Shown: positions 33,061 through 42,040, numbered from the stretch's first letter. The stretch is DNA of 64,000 nt from Pseudoflavonifractor capillosus (GCF_016902575.1 NZ_JACSNZ010000001.1:62001-126000), one strand, 5' to 3'. The notes: generated by a model not told the origin, from the letters alone. Made by a program: numbers and translations.

Positions 33061-33378
33061 TTAGGCCGCATCGCTGTCAAACAGACGGCGCAATTCAGCG
33101 GCCAGAGCTGTGCGGTTCCGGCACGATATGCGCTTTACTGTGCCGCAGTTTCCGCCGTTCTGATCCATTTTTCCAACAGTGATGCTCAGATCCCTTCCAT
33201 CCTGTGTGATCCAGAGACGCCGGCTTGATGCAGGGTCTTCCGCCACAATCCACAGCGGCCGCTGGAGCGTCATGTAAGACTGCCAGGGGGACCGCCATCC
33301 GCTGTAATCAAAAAAGCGGAACCCCGGGACATCCATCCTTTGCTTTGCCAATGCGGCATAGATTTCTCTGTACTTCAT
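33061..33378 (-). CDS. Hypothetical protein with DYSGW domain, 105 aa
   Basis: No named family. VPGFRFFDYSGWRSPWQSYM and IVAEDPASSRRLWI align by eye with IPDFHYTDYSGWRRL and VEAEDPAHHRRFTF in the 268-residue protein downstream, so the two genes share a domain by duplication. Its ATG overlaps the stop of the upstream gene (ATGA at 33375). Soluble. Confidence 0.7.
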   Translation of the reverse strand: MKYREIYAALAKQRMDVPGFRFFDYSGWRSPWQSYMTLQRPLWIVAEDPASSRRLWITQDGRDLSITVGKMDQNGGNCGTVKRISCRNRTALAAELRRLFDSDAA

Positions 33379-34124
33379 GCGCTGTGCCTCCCCGTTGCGA
33401 GAGGGCTGCCATCAGCAGCATCGTCTGTCAGGCCTAGTTTCCAGCACAGGGCAAGAACCTCGGAATCAGAAACACGATAGAGCTGCCGCTTGGCGTACTT
33501 GGGACGGAAGCAGAAAATGCCATCATCAAACAGGAATTTCCCGTCCTTACTGCCATAGGTGCAGCTGCAGCCCGCCAGCAGACATTTCATCCGGTCAGCA
33601 TCTTTTTCGATCTTCTCATGGTCGTACCAGATGCTGTACTGGACGGCAACATCCAGATTGCGGTTTTTCCGGCAGCGGTGTTCCAGAAATTGCAGCAGCC
33701 GCCAGCAGACCTCGGCACGCTTTTCCACAGTCTGGTTCTCGTTGAAGTTCAATGTAAAGTAGGAATAATCCCGTCCGGACAGGCCACAGCCGTGGAGCGT
33801 ATTGCTGAAATCATTGCACCAGAAGAAGAGATCCCACTGACAGCTCCCGAAAGGCGCCGGCTCGGTATCCTCATACTGATAGCAGACGAAATTTTGGGCG
33901 ATGGCGTCCATAACGGGCTCCATAATAGAATTTCGTACCTCAGCAGCCATAACCAGGGCTTGGCCCTCATCAGCCGCTGTATGCGCACGGCGGTTGGCTT
34001 TCTTCTGTTCTTCCGTATAGACAAATTGAAAGCGCACCGAATGAACATCGTACATAGCGTAGCCCCGTTCGACCCATTCCGGGGCTGAAGGCGAAATATA
34101 AGACTTGTCATGCCATAAGTTCAT
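33375..34124 (-). CDS. Hypothetical protein, 249 aa
   Basis: No family recognised. Aromatic-rich (DLFFWCNDFSNTL, YSYFTLNFNENQ), soluble, with several Cys residues (RMKCLLAGCSC). Start MNLWHDKSYISPSAPEWVER. ATGA overlap with the next gene shows membership in the same transcription unit. Confidence 0.65.
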   Translation of the reverse strand: MNLWHDKSYISPSAPEWVERGYAMYDVHSVRFQFVYTEEQKKANRRAHTAADEGQALVMAAEVRNSIMEPVMDAIAQNFVCYQYEDTEPAPFGSCQWDLFFWCNDFSNTLHGCGLSGRDYSYFTLNFNENQTVEKRAEVCWRLLQFLEHRCRKNRNLDVAVQYSIWYDHEKIEKDADRMKCLLAGCSCTYGSKDGKFLFDDGIFCFRPKYAKRQLYRVSDSEVLALCWKLGLTDDAADGSPLATGRHSA

Positions 34125-34149
34125 ATTTATCTCTCCCTTGTGGTAATGG

Positions 34150-34380
34150 TTAAAATTCTCTCCATCCGGTTGTTTTTCCGGTCTTGTTGTGCCGTGCCAT
34201 GATCAGGCGGGTAGTCGGTGCTGAGGGCTGTACCACCAATTCCCCTTGCTTGTAGGCAGCTTCGGCTGTTTCCAGCGCATGGGAAAGGTCATAAGCCTCC
34301 ACGGGAAACTCCTGAACGATCTGTTCTTCAATCGTTACGGTGTATTTCCTCAGCATTGGGTGAGATGATTTTTTCTTCAT
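34150..34380 (-). CDS. DpnD/PcfM-family small protein
   Basis: 76 residues. KYTVTIEEQIVQEFPVEAYD followed by ALETAEAAYKQGELVV is the usual pattern of the DpnD/PcfM domain, a beta-alpha-beta fold present on Enterococcus and Streptococcus plasmids and on conjugative elements. Function not established. AAAGGAGTAGAAT precedes the ATG. Confidence 0.82.
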   Translation of the reverse strand: MKKKSSHPMLRKYTVTIEEQIVQEFPVEAYDLSHALETAEAAYKQGELVVQPSAPTTRLIMARHNKTGKTTGWREF

Positions 34381-34399
34381 ATTCTACTCCTTTATAAAG

Positions 34400-34443
34400 A
34401 AAGGGACCGGCAGACCATAGCGGTACGGTTTGTCGATCCCTTT
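34400..34443 (-). terminator. Terminator-like hairpin
   Basis: AAAGGGACCGGCAGACC pairs with GGTTTGTCGATCCCTTT, with internal mismatches, followed on the minus strand by CTTTATAAA. A second hairpin, CTCTGCC/GGCAGAG, lies at about 34454-34475. Confidence 0.65.
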
Positions 34444-34494
34444 GTAATGATGCCCTCTGCCTATTTGGCAGAGCATTTGGCAGGCGCAGGAAAA

Positions 34495-35004
34495 CTAAGA
34501 CTGTGAAGCCTCCAAATCCTCGGATTTGAGTACACGGCCCTGTTTCTCCCGCAGCTGGGCAATATGTGCTTTCCATTCTTTCCGGGCCTGTTCTGCACGC
34601 TGCAGTTCCACGACCTGCTGCTCCGGTGTGAGAGCGGAAAACTCATATTCCCGTTTGTCCGTCTCTAAATCACGAATGACCTTCCGCACAATGGAGAACG
34701 CCATTTCAGAGATGGTGGGAGGGTGGTCCTCTATCGCTTTTCTGCCACGCCGGAACAGATCCAAATAAGCATGATACTGTGCCTCAGTGATGAACTCCCA
34801 GCCGTAGGCATCCTGAATTTCCGCCTCGCTGTGGTACTGCATGGCGGCTTCAAAGTCAGCTTGCCTTGCGGCGGCCTCTTTATCGATTCGCCGCTGTAGT
34901 TTGGCGGATATGCGCTCTAGGTCTTTGAGAACCAGGGAACAGGCCTCCGCCTCCCGCAAATAACCGTGAGCCTCGCTGCTCAAGTATTTTTGTGTCCGCT
35001 TCAT
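34495..35004 (-). CDS. Hypothetical helical protein, 169 aa
   Basis: No family recognised. Mostly charged helices, with coiled-coil tendency near residues 15-50 and 105-150 (FSALTPEQQVVELQRAEQAR). Overlaps the upstream gene by 4 nt (ATGA), so coupled. Confidence 0.65.
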   Translation of the reverse strand: MKRTQKYLSSEAHGYLREAEACSLVLKDLERISAKLQRRIDKEAAARQADFEAAMQYHSEAEIQDAYGWEFITEAQYHAYLDLFRRGRKAIEDHPPTISEMAFSIVRKVIRDLETDKREYEFSALTPEQQVVELQRAEQARKEWKAHIAQLREKQGRVLKSEDLEASQS

Positions 35005-35558
35005 GCCGCTTCCTCAGATGGCGCAGATACCTCGAAAATGAACTGCACAGGGATCAGTTCGCCGGGGCGGATATGCTCCGCAAGCAGCCATTCCCCGTTC
35101 CGCAAGACCTGCGAAGTGACATCATTATAGATCTCCGGGAGAATGTGGTAGTCCTTCATGCACTCCGTAGGAACATACAGGCAGAAAAGCGGCAGGCTGA
35201 ATACATACAGGCTCTGCAAAACTACTTCACGAAGCTGCTTTGCCAGTGCCGTGATCTCCTCCATATCCTGCCGTTCAAAGGCAGCCTCGGAGATCTTTTT
35301 CAGATACGGAGTATCTTTGATTGCCTCGTTTATATATTTTATGGCATTGTCACCGTAGTGGCTCTTGATGCGGATACCGTTGAGCGAGATGTACTTGGTG
35401 TATTCAGTGGCGGCTTTACAGATGCTGTCCTTCAGATCCTTGAAGGGCTTTGCGTACTTTGTTTTCAGATCCTCCATTGAAACGGCCTCCAGGTTGCGCC
35501 GGAGCGTATCCAGATGGAATTCCAAGTCTTCACGCAGTTTCTTTTCTTTTTCGTCCAT
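35001..35558 (-). CDS. Hypothetical protein, 185 aa
   Basis: No family recognised. N-terminal half is a charged helical region (MDEKEKKLREDLEFHLDTLR), the second half has a hydrophobic stretch VVLQSLYVFSLPLFCLYV that may be buried or membrane-associated. Coupled to the following gene by an ATGA overlap. Confidence 0.65.
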   Translation of the reverse strand: MDEKEKKLREDLEFHLDTLRRNLEAVSMEDLKTKYAKPFKDLKDSICKAATEYTKYISLNGIRIKSHYGDNAIKYINEAIKDTPYLKKISEAAFERQDMEEITALAKQLREVVLQSLYVFSLPLFCLYVPTECMKDYHILPEIYNDVTSQVLRNGEWLLAEHIRPGELIPVQFIFEVSAPSEEAA

Positions 35559-35585
35559 GTAGTGAAACCTCCATTCTATTATGAT

Positions 35586-36482
35586 TTATGTGTCACAGCG
35601 TCCGCAGGGGCTCTGTTCTGCGGATTGCTGCCGCAACTCTTTCAGCAGAGTGCGTGCCACATCGGACACCGCCTGCCAGTAAGCCTCACCGTAGGCGCAG
35701 CTGTGTTCCAGCTGGTTGGCAATCCGCTGCGGCAAATCGGGAGAACGCAGCAGTGTTTCTTTCTGGGTGTCAGAGAGCTCTTGAAAATCGTCACGGTTCT
35801 CAATATGCTCCCTGAAATCATCCCGCAGGCATTCCGCACGGTACAATTCTGCCGTGCTGCGGCAAAATGCAGGGGAAAGAGGCAGCGCCCGCTGTTCCAG
35901 CGCAATCGAAAAATGGTTCTCACAGTATTCGCCGTCCAGATAGCACTCATAGCTGTTGTCAGACTCTTCTTCGACGAATTGGCTGCTTTCTTTCCAGCGC
36001 GGAATGCTTCCAACCAGAAATTCTTCCCGAAGGTCATTGTGAAATTGATGTAGGGCATCGGTGCGCTCCGTGAAGATCGCTTCATAGGAACCATACTCCC
36101 CATCGGTAGCCCAGTGGACGACGACTATATAGAGCGTCCCTGCGGGATATACCTGGGCCGGATGCTCAAGGGGAACAATCATTTCAGGCCCCATAATGAC
36201 CATATCCAGGCCCAGATCCTCGATGTGTTTCTGCTCATGGTAAAGCTGTGAAAAGGTCTGCTCCAGCGCAAGGCGGTCCGCAGAGAGTACCGGCGGGTCA
36301 AACGCGCAGTAGATGTCCGGCGTGTCGTTGTCCGTCTCTCGGTCATCCTCGGTGCGAATTTCAAGGATATTTCCGAAGAGCCCTGCGTAATCGCTCGCTT
36401 CATTGGCAACAATGCGTCCGCCGACTTTGTAGCAGACACCCTCATGCCAAAATTCTTCTCCAGGCTGATGATAAATCATCAT
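35586..36482 (-). CDS. Hypothetical protein, 298 aa
   Basis: No family recognised. Start ATG at 36482 with GGAGGGAGCA upstream. Mixed alpha/beta, soluble, acidic, with a Cys pair at the C terminus (CGRC). Contains TLYIVVVHWATDGEYGSYEA, which may form a beta-rich core. The 190-bp gap upstream has a GC-rich hairpin (GGGGCTGGG/CCCAGCCCC, 36503-36529). Confidence 0.62.
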   Translation of the reverse strand: MMIYHQPGEEFWHEGVCYKVGGRIVANEASDYAGLFGNILEIRTEDDRETDNDTPDIYCAFDPPVLSADRLALEQTFSQLYHEQKHIEDLGLDMVIMGPEMIVPLEHPAQVYPAGTLYIVVVHWATDGEYGSYEAIFTERTDALHQFHNDLREEFLVGSIPRWKESSQFVEEESDNSYECYLDGEYCENHFSIALEQRALPLSPAFCRSTAELYRAECLRDDFREHIENRDDFQELSDTQKETLLRSPDLPQRIANQLEHSCAYGEAYWQAVSDVARTLLKELRQQSAEQSPCGRCDT

Positions 36483-36674
36483 TGCTCCCTCCTTTTTGTG
36501 GGGTGGGGCTGGGTACAATGCCCCAGCCCCGCAGATCAAAAATCGTTCGGTTATCCGCGACGAAAATGGCGGCACCGCTCATACACATGCAAATGAGTGG
36601 CAGCAAAAGAGCGGTAGGCTTGCAGCTTACCAGACTGGCGATCCCGATACCCGCTGGGGCGGGTCGTGTTGTGA

Positions 36675-37184
36675 TCAGTCGTCACTTTCCTGTTCGTCTT
36701 CGTCCTCTTCCCAGGGAGAGTCATCAACATAAATATCTGCCTCCTTCATCTGCTCGGCGGGTTGCTTTGTCCGCTTGAAGGCCAGAACAAGAGCATCCTC
36801 ACCAAAATCGTCTTCCTTCTTTTTGCGTTTCTTTTTCCTGCGGCATTTTTCCATGGCCGCGTCATAGTCATAGCCGATGCCGGCCTGAAATTTGCCTGCA
36901 ATTTCCCTCATTTTTTCCGCATGATACTCATAAAGGGCACGATGAAAACCAGTCAGGTCCCATTGTTCACAGGCCATCTCCAGCAGCCGTGCATAGTCCC
37001 GTAAGGCATTGACTGCTTTGCAGATATCGCCATAGCAGGTCTTGAACACATGGGAGCCGTCCAAATCATGAAAGCAAAGGGAGAGTTCCTGCCCCAGCAG
37101 GAAGTCTAACTCCATCGGCTGCCGGAGCATAGGCTCGTATAATCCTTTTGGCAATTCTATAGCGTTGTGCTGCTGTTCATCCAT
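36675..37184 (-). CDS. Hypothetical protein with basic and acidic C-terminal tail
   Basis: 169 residues from the ATG at 37184 (GGAGGACCACGCCA upstream), which overlaps the upstream gene's end. No family recognised. Residues 120-130 are a run of Lys/Arg (CRRKKKRKKKEDD), and the last 25 residues are very acidic. The charge pattern suggests binding to nucleic acid or protein. Confidence 0.65.
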   Translation of the reverse strand: MDEQQHNAIELPKGLYEPMLRQPMELDFLLGQELSLCFHDLDGSHVFKTCYGDICKAVNALRDYARLLEMACEQWDLTGFHRALYEYHAEKMREIAGKFQAGIGYDYDAAMEKCRRKKKRKKKEDDFGEDALVLAFKRTKQPAEQMKEADIYVDDSPWEEDEDEQESDD

Positions 37185-37614
37185 TGGCGTGGTCCTCCGG
37201 CGGAGCAGATACCAGCCCAGCAAAAAGCATTTGCATGGCAGTACGGTATCCAGACTCAAAAGCCTGTTCAATCACAGCACTGTTGCGCTCACCGGCGGCC
37301 GTTTGGTACACCTCGAAAGCTGCCAGAGCTGCAGGAGTTTTGGAGAGTTCCCCGCGCAGGGCGGTCTCAGCCGCAGATACTGTGTGGTTAAGTACCTGCT
37401 GCTTTTTGTCCTGCTCCTTAAAAACACTTGGTTCGTACTCGCCGTAATAGAGGTCATGCAGGAAATTGGGCTCAATAGTCATGCCATGCGGCAAAGACAT
37501 TTTGGGTCGGGTAAGGCCATCGGCAATGCGTTCCAGAGCCTTGATGAGATGAGGCAGCTGGGCGTCAAAAAAGCGGCGGCCGCATATCGTTTCGTGAAAA
37601 TTCAAAGATTGCAC
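37177..37614 (-). CDS. DUF6809-like hypothetical protein
   Basis: 145 residues. The pattern LYYGEYEPS followed by helices, then AFESGYRTAMQMLFAGL resembles the DUF6809 family, small helical proteins of Clostridia mobile elements and phages. Here it carries an extra N-terminal 45 residues. Overlaps the next gene by 8 nt. Function unknown; family assigned from memory. Confidence 0.6.
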   Translation of the reverse strand: MQSLNFHETICGRRFFDAQLPHLIKALERIADGLTRPKMSLPHGMTIEPNFLHDLYYGEYEPSVFKEQDKKQQVLNHTVSAAETALRGELSKTPAALAAFEVYQTAAGERNSAVIEQAFESGYRTAMQMLFAGLVSAPPEDHANG

Positions 37615-37700
37615 CTCCTGTCAATGAAAAGCCCGCCGGCGGCATATGAGCTGCGGCGGCTGTTGATTCAGGCCCCGATAGGGCATGGTTTCTTTCTGGG

Positions 37701-38144
37701 TCAGTCGAAACAATCGTCCTGCATAGCCTTTTCACAGGCCAGAGCCAGACCATCCAGCAGCTGCGGGACTGCCTCCATATACTGGGCCGTAATGCCCAAA
37801 GCATCAAGAGTTTCCTGCACATCGCCGGTATAACTGTACTCATGGTTCTCCAACTCCTGGAGGAACATATCACAGATAAAACCTTGCCCGGTTTTGTCGC
37901 CGGCAATGGCATCTTCCAGCTCTTTTCGGTGTCGGGTGAACATTTCATTCAGTTTTGCGACATCGCTTTTACGACAGTAGCCGCCTGCAAAAATGCTGCA
38001 TACCTGGCGGGTGTCCGAGGGGGACAGACCCAGCTTGCGCATTCCTTCAGCAAACTGCTGTTTATTAAAAGCGAAGAACATGGGAAATGCGTTTACTTCC
38101 GCCTGCTGGCGGTTGCGCATCTCCTGGTATTGATTGGTACTCAT
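37701..38144 (-). CDS. Hypothetical protein (FAFNKQQF-type), 147 aa
   Basis: MSTNQYQEMRNRQQAEVNAF then PMFFAFNKQQFAEGMRKLGL resembles a recurrent small family of mobile-element and phage proteins (possibly DUF7659). Mostly helical, with acidic C terminus. AAGGAGTGCCGC precedes the ATG, whose ATGA overlaps the stop of a 62-residue gene upstream. Confidence 0.65.
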   Translation of the reverse strand: MSTNQYQEMRNRQQAEVNAFPMFFAFNKQQFAEGMRKLGLSPSDTRQVCSIFAGGYCRKSDVAKLNEMFTRHRKELEDAIAGDKTGQGFICDMFLQELENHEYSYTGDVQETLDALGITAQYMEAVPQLLDGLALACEKAMQDDCFD

Positions 38145-38329
38145 GCGGCACTCCTTTCTTCCGGTGCGCCTGTTGCCAGAGGAATTACCCGCCATTCCTC
38201 CGGCCGGCGCTGGTTTTGGCAGACCTTTTCTAAAATTTCATGTTTTCCGCAGATAGCGTACTGTACCCAGCATCGACATGGACGGCAGCCTGTTCCCTGC
38301 GCTGAAAAGTGTTCCAGTGCATACATCAT
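38141..38329 (-). CDS. Small Cys-rich protein, 62 aa
   Basis: MMYALEHFSAQGTGCRPCRC, then VQYAICGKHEILEKVC: five cysteines with CxxCxC spacing suggest a metal site. It fills the space between the YkgJ-type gene (start 10 nt after that gene's stop) and the next gene, overlapping the latter as ATGA. This tight packing supports it as real despite no named family. Confidence 0.62.
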   Translation of the reverse strand: MMYALEHFSAQGTGCRPCRCWVQYAICGKHEILEKVCQNQRRPEEWRVIPLATGAPEERSAA

Positions 38330-38339
38330 AGGCGCCGCC

Positions 38340-39023
38340 TCAGTCCAGAAGTGCCAGCTGACGAAGATCATGCAGAAGGCTGCGGTTATTTTGTTCATAC
38401 TGGGGCAGGAACGGCTGATCCAGATCGAAGTTGTAGTAGTGATAGAACAGGACCTTGAACACAGATGCCCGGCGTAGTTCCTCTGGTATGCGGCGCATCA
38501 GCTTGCCGATTTCCGGGATGGCCCGGTACTGCTGCTTCAAGAATTCCTTGTCTTCCCGGGGAAAGTTGTGGTACAGCCAGTCTTTGACAAGCACCTTCCC
38601 GCTGTTGAAGTGATACTGCTGGTTATCATCAAAACAGAGGCAGTATTCAAAATCCCGGCCGCGCTCACCGGGTCCCGCCGAAAACGGGTAAAGGCGGCAG
38701 GTCCGTGGACGGGCGGCATAGATATTACACTGGTTGCCCTGAAGAAAAACACAGGATGCTTCTGCTCCAACTGTTTTGAGTGTGTAAATGGGATACCCTT
38801 CATCGGTGAGCGGTGTGGGCTCGCAGTATTGGAGAAGCACATCATCCGTACTACTGACACCGCAATGCTGCTCTCGAAGGTGTTTTGCCATCCGGTAGGC
38901 ATCCAGGCTTTCCACCATGACACAACCCTCGATGCGGCGGCAGCAATGGCCGCATTGGCTGCACTGGTATGTGACAAACTCCTTGGCGCTTACGGAAACA
39001 GCAAGGGTTTTGGATTGTTCCAT
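38340..39023 (-). CDS. YkgJ-family cysteine-cluster protein
   Basis: 227 residues from the ATG at 39023 (GGAGGAATGT upstream). YQCSQCGHCCRRIEGC (CxxCGxCC) and CNIYAARPRTCRLYPFSAG are the diagnostic motifs of YkgJ/CxxCxxCC proteins, predicted to bind zinc or an iron-sulfur cluster. Biochemical role is unknown. It is often seen in conjugative elements and phages of gut Clostridia. Confidence 0.85.
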   Translation of the reverse strand: MEQSKTLAVSVSAKEFVTYQCSQCGHCCRRIEGCVMVESLDAYRMAKHLREQHCGVSSTDDVLLQYCEPTPLTDEGYPIYTLKTVGAEASCVFLQGNQCNIYAARPRTCRLYPFSAGPGERGRDFEYCLCFDDNQQYHFNSGKVLVKDWLYHNFPREDKEFLKQQYRAIPEIGKLMRRIPEELRRASVFKVLFYHYYNFDLDQPFLPQYEQNNRSLLHDLRQLALLD

Positions 39024-39034
39024 ACATTCCTCCA

Positions 39035-39073
39035 TAAAAAAGGCCGCGGCAGACAAGTGCGCCTGCCACGGCC
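39035..39073 (-). terminator. Terminator before the YkgJ-type gene
   Basis: GGCCGCGGCAG (39042-39052) pairs with CTGCCACGGCC (39063-39073); on the minus strand a T run follows, ending just before the next ribosome site. Confidence 0.8.
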
Positions 39074-39112
39074 GGGACCTATGGGGCATTACCCCTTATT
39101 GTTTTGACTTCT

Positions 39113-39358
39113 CTACGCGCACGCGGCCAGAACCGTCGGGAGCGGGCTGGCGGCCGCCAGCGGGAAAGGGTCCATCGAAAGGAAGTAGTTGGAGTTGAGC
39201 GTTTCAAAATGCACCAGATCCCCGGACTGCTGATGGATCGCCACAACGGGCGAGGTCCGGTAGTCGGAGCCGTTGGCGCGCAGGAAGGCGCAGTGGCCGA
39301 GAACCAGCGGGCACAAAAGCATTCCGTGCATTACAATGGATTTTTTCGATTTCGTCAT
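39113..39358 (-). CDS. Small hypothetical protein, 81 aa
   Basis: MTKSKKSIVMHGMLLCPLVL then HCAFLRANGSDYRTSPVVAI. No signal-peptidase site is evident, and the Tyr/Arg/Thr-rich centre suggests a small beta fold. GAATGGAGGCTGACT precedes the ATG. Similar short ORFs are common in element backbones; function unknown. Confidence 0.6.
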   Translation of the reverse strand: MTKSKKSIVMHGMLLCPLVLGHCAFLRANGSDYRTSPVVAIHQQSGDLVHFETLNSNYFLSMDPFPLAAASPLPTVLAACA

Positions 39359-39411
39359 AATAGTCAGCCTCCATTCATTTTTGACATTGGCCTGCCAGGG
39401 ACGGCAGGCAT

Positions 39412-39951
39412 TTACTCATAGCACAACTCCAGAAACACCGCGCGAACCTCTTCCAGAAGCTCCTTGATGCGTTTCATGGGGAGCTTTTCACGGCTGGCGA
39501 TCTCACGGATGCCGTAGCCGCAGCCCTTCATGCGGACGATGTTCATTTGCTGCCTGGAAACACGGCCAGCCAGGTCATGAAGCAACTGCTTCATTTCAAA
39601 TTCCTGCATCAGATCATCCTGCGCCGGCAGCAGTTCCTCCAGGGGCACGCCGTCCGGGTACAGACCGATGTGAATGCTGAGGATTTCGGCGTTACGCTTG
39701 CGGCGAGCTTGCGAACGAAAGTAATCATAGACACACAGACGCATTCTGTGCCGGGCAATCGCCGCGAATGAATAGCGTTGGGCCGATTCATCTGAAAAAT
39801 AATCCTGCACGGCCTTCAGGTAAGGGAAAATGACGACATCATAAAACTCGTCTTCCGGCAGGTGGTTGTCGTTCAAAAATTTGTAGACCAAGCCGTGATG
39901 TTCAGCGGCAAACTCCTGTTGCTCCTTTGTTAACGGTACTTCACATAACAT
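39412..39951 (-). CDS. Sigma-70-family factor of the element
   Basis: 179 residues. Region 2-like segment FYDVVIFPYLKAVQDYFSDE with YSFAAIARHRMRLCVYDYFR, and region 4 helix-turn-helix GYGIREIASREKLPMKRIKE. Similar architecture to the factor at 53055. Probably controls element genes, perhaps part of the minus-strand backbone around it. A T-rich terminator separates it from the upstream gene. Confidence 0.82.
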   Translation of the reverse strand: MLCEVPLTKEQQEFAAEHHGLVYKFLNDNHLPEDEFYDVVIFPYLKAVQDYFSDESAQRYSFAAIARHRMRLCVYDYFRSQARRKRNAEILSIHIGLYPDGVPLEELLPAQDDLMQEFEMKQLLHDLAGRVSRQQMNIVRMKGCGYGIREIASREKLPMKRIKELLEEVRAVFLELCYE

Positions 39952-39974
39952 ATATATTTCCTCCAGTCTAAAGC

Positions 39975-40012
39975 AAAAAAGGGATACCCCCGGCGTAAGC
40001 CGAAGGTATCCC
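39975..40012 (-). terminator. Intrinsic terminator upstream of the sigma-like gene
   Basis: GGGATACC (39981-39988) pairs with GGTATCCC (40005-40012), with inner CGGCGTAAGCCG; minus-strand T run of six. Confidence 0.88.
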
Positions 40013-40052
40013 TTGATGACATGTCATGCGGCTGAGGCCGCAACAAAACTCA

Positions 40053-40898
40053 TTACGCAGGCAGCTTCTCGTAGTTGCCGTTGATCTCACCGACCACATA
40101 GCTTCCATCGGGGCTGCCGGGCGCCGTAGCGGACTCCGGGATCACATAGTCGCAGTCGTTGGTACGCTGCTCCTCGTTGATCAGGGCCCGCTGGATGTTG
40201 ATGGCCTTGATCTGCTCCTTAAAGCCATTGGCATAGGCGCGGATTTGAGCCAGTTCCTCGCCCTGGAAGTCGCGCACAAGGCGGAAGGTGGCAACGCTGT
40301 AGTCGTTGCTGCCATTGTTCTCCTTCTTGAGCCCGATCTGGATCAGGCTGCCATAGGTGGCGCGCCGGCGGTAGACAAAGGCCCGGTTCAGGAACTCCTT
40401 GAACGGCTTGATGCTGGTAGGCGGCAGAGAAATCAGCAGAGGCATGTACTCGCCGCTGCGCAGCAGGTAGATGTCCCGCATATTCTTGCAGGCCTTGCCG
40501 CGGCCGCCGTCTCTGGCCGAACCGTATGCGTTCATCGGGCAGGTGGCGCAGGCGCCACCCGGCTCACCGATGCCGGTCTTGCCGTCCACAGAAGAGCAGA
40601 GAGGCTTGGTGTCCTCGTCATATTCGCTGCCTTCCGGCCACAGGGTATAAGCAGAATGATTGTAGAGCACAACACCCTCCAGAGTCCGGGCATAGTCCGG
40701 ATTGTCGGGGTCTTCCGTGGGGATCTCGAACTGCAGGGCGCCGCCGGCGGGAATTTTCACCCGCTGGAAACTCATCATCTGCAGGCCGTCCGCATCCTCC
40801 GCGATCTCATCGCTGCTGAAATCACCCTCCACCATCGCAGGGAGCAGGAAAGTGTTCCGCTCAGGAGTGTTCATCATAGAAGTGTTCTGTTCGTACAT
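40053..40898 (-). CDS. Cys-cluster protein of mobile-element type, 281 aa
   Basis: No named family. Start ATG at 40898 (AAGGAGGAACGAACT upstream). Central GGACATCPMNAYGSARDG then GKACKNMRDIYLL gives three to four Cys that may bind metal, and LPPTSIKPFKEFLNRAFVYR follows. Related proteins lie beside SSB and DUF932 proteins in elements, which suggests a part in DNA processing or anti-restriction, but no activity is known. It is followed by a terminator. Confidence 0.7.
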   Translation of the reverse strand: MYEQNTSMMNTPERNTFLLPAMVEGDFSSDEIAEDADGLQMMSFQRVKIPAGGALQFEIPTEDPDNPDYARTLEGVVLYNHSAYTLWPEGSEYDEDTKPLCSSVDGKTGIGEPGGACATCPMNAYGSARDGGRGKACKNMRDIYLLRSGEYMPLLISLPPTSIKPFKEFLNRAFVYRRRATYGSLIQIGLKKENNGSNDYSVATFRLVRDFQGEELAQIRAYANGFKEQIKAINIQRALINEEQRTNDCDYVIPESATAPGSPDGSYVVGEINGNYEKLPA

Positions 40899-40933
40899 AG
40901 TTCGTTCCTCCTTAAAATTGGATGGTTGGCCAC

Positions 40934-42007
40934 TCAGGCGGCCAGCTGATTGATACGGCTCCACTGCCTTGCCGGCATGGAGAGAATGTTGTAGCCGATG
41001 CCCTCAAGCGCGGTTGCTCGGTCATAGTCCTGAACATCCTGGCTGTGACGGGTCACCGCATTGGATAAACCATAGAGCGTCAGGTCGTTGCCCTCGATCA
41101 GCCGCTGCAGCACACCGGAGCTTTCCTCATCGGTGATGTGGAAGTCTCTGCTGACCAGCTTGACAATGCCGGGGACATCGGTGGTATTCATGCGGGCATC
41201 TTTGGCCTCCCGCATCATATTGACTACACGGGTAAAGCGCACCTCGTCTACCACGGCCCGCACCGTGTCCTGGATCTTCATGGCAAAGGCTTTGTCGTCG
41301 GCCTCCAGCGTCTTTTCCGAATACAGCTGATAGTTCTCCGAAGCCTCGTTGACGCGGCCCACATGGTTGCGGCGCGTCTGGGCATCGTTTACTACCATAC
41401 CGTTACTGCACACCAGCCGATAGACCAGCGGTTGGATGTTCACCGAACCGAGGCCCACCTCGCTGTTGCTGATGATGATGCCGGACTGAACGATGTCGCC
41501 CGGCACGACCTCGGCCTCCAGGCGGGTGTTGACTACCTTGATATACATACGGCTTTCCGTGAGCTGGCAGCTCTCAAAGTGCATTCCCTCCATATCCTGA
41601 AGGACAGGAAGGACGATGCTCGCAATATCAAGGTTGTCAATGCGCCGGTAGCGGTTGCTTAAAAATGCCCGTGCCGTACCCTCAATGGTGCGGATCATAC
41701 GGACAGAGGGCTCCCGCTGGAACCAGGCGTTCACATTCTGCGCCAGCAGTTGGGGATATTCCTCCAGCATCTTGTCATAGTAGGCTGCCGGGATCTTCAG
41801 GTGTGTGCCAATCTGCCGGTGGGCAATGGAATTGACCTCCAGCGGTTCAAGCGCCGGGACACCGGACTGGTCATAGGCGTTGAGGTACAGCTTCGAGTCA
41901 AAAGGCTCCAGACGAAGGCTGCGGGTGTCCAGCATATAGTCGGCTTTCAAATCAGCCTGGCGCTGGATCTCCTTTGCCATGTCTACAAGACTGATCCCTG
42001 ATTTCAT
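40934..42007 (-). CDS. DUF932-domain protein
   Basis: 357 residues covering the phage/plasmid DUF932 domain: LEVNSIAHRQIGTHLKIPAA, ARAFLSNRYRRIDNLDIAS, VYRLVCSNGMVV. These proteins are widespread on plasmids, phages and conjugative elements of many phyla and lie close to ssb here as elsewhere, but no biochemical activity is settled. Full length, no signal peptide. Confidence 0.88.
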   Translation of the reverse strand: MKSGISLVDMAKEIQRQADLKADYMLDTRSLRLEPFDSKLYLNAYDQSGVPALEPLEVNSIAHRQIGTHLKIPAAYYDKMLEEYPQLLAQNVNAWFQREPSVRMIRTIEGTARAFLSNRYRRIDNLDIASIVLPVLQDMEGMHFESCQLTESRMYIKVVNTRLEAEVVPGDIVQSGIIISNSEVGLGSVNIQPLVYRLVCSNGMVVNDAQTRRNHVGRVNEASENYQLYSEKTLEADDKAFAMKIQDTVRAVVDEVRFTRVVNMMREAKDARMNTTDVPGIVKLVSRDFHITDEESSGVLQRLIEGNDLTLYGLSNAVTRHSQDVQDYDRATALEGIGYNILSMPARQWSRINQLAA

Positions 42008-42040
42008 TGTGATTTCACTCCCCTCTCTGGGTGATGGCGG

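Noticed and set aside
36483-36674. Possible small gene between the 298-aa and 169-aa proteins
   Set aside because: An open frame exists (MSGAAIFVADNRTIFD...) but has no ribosome site and runs into the next gene.
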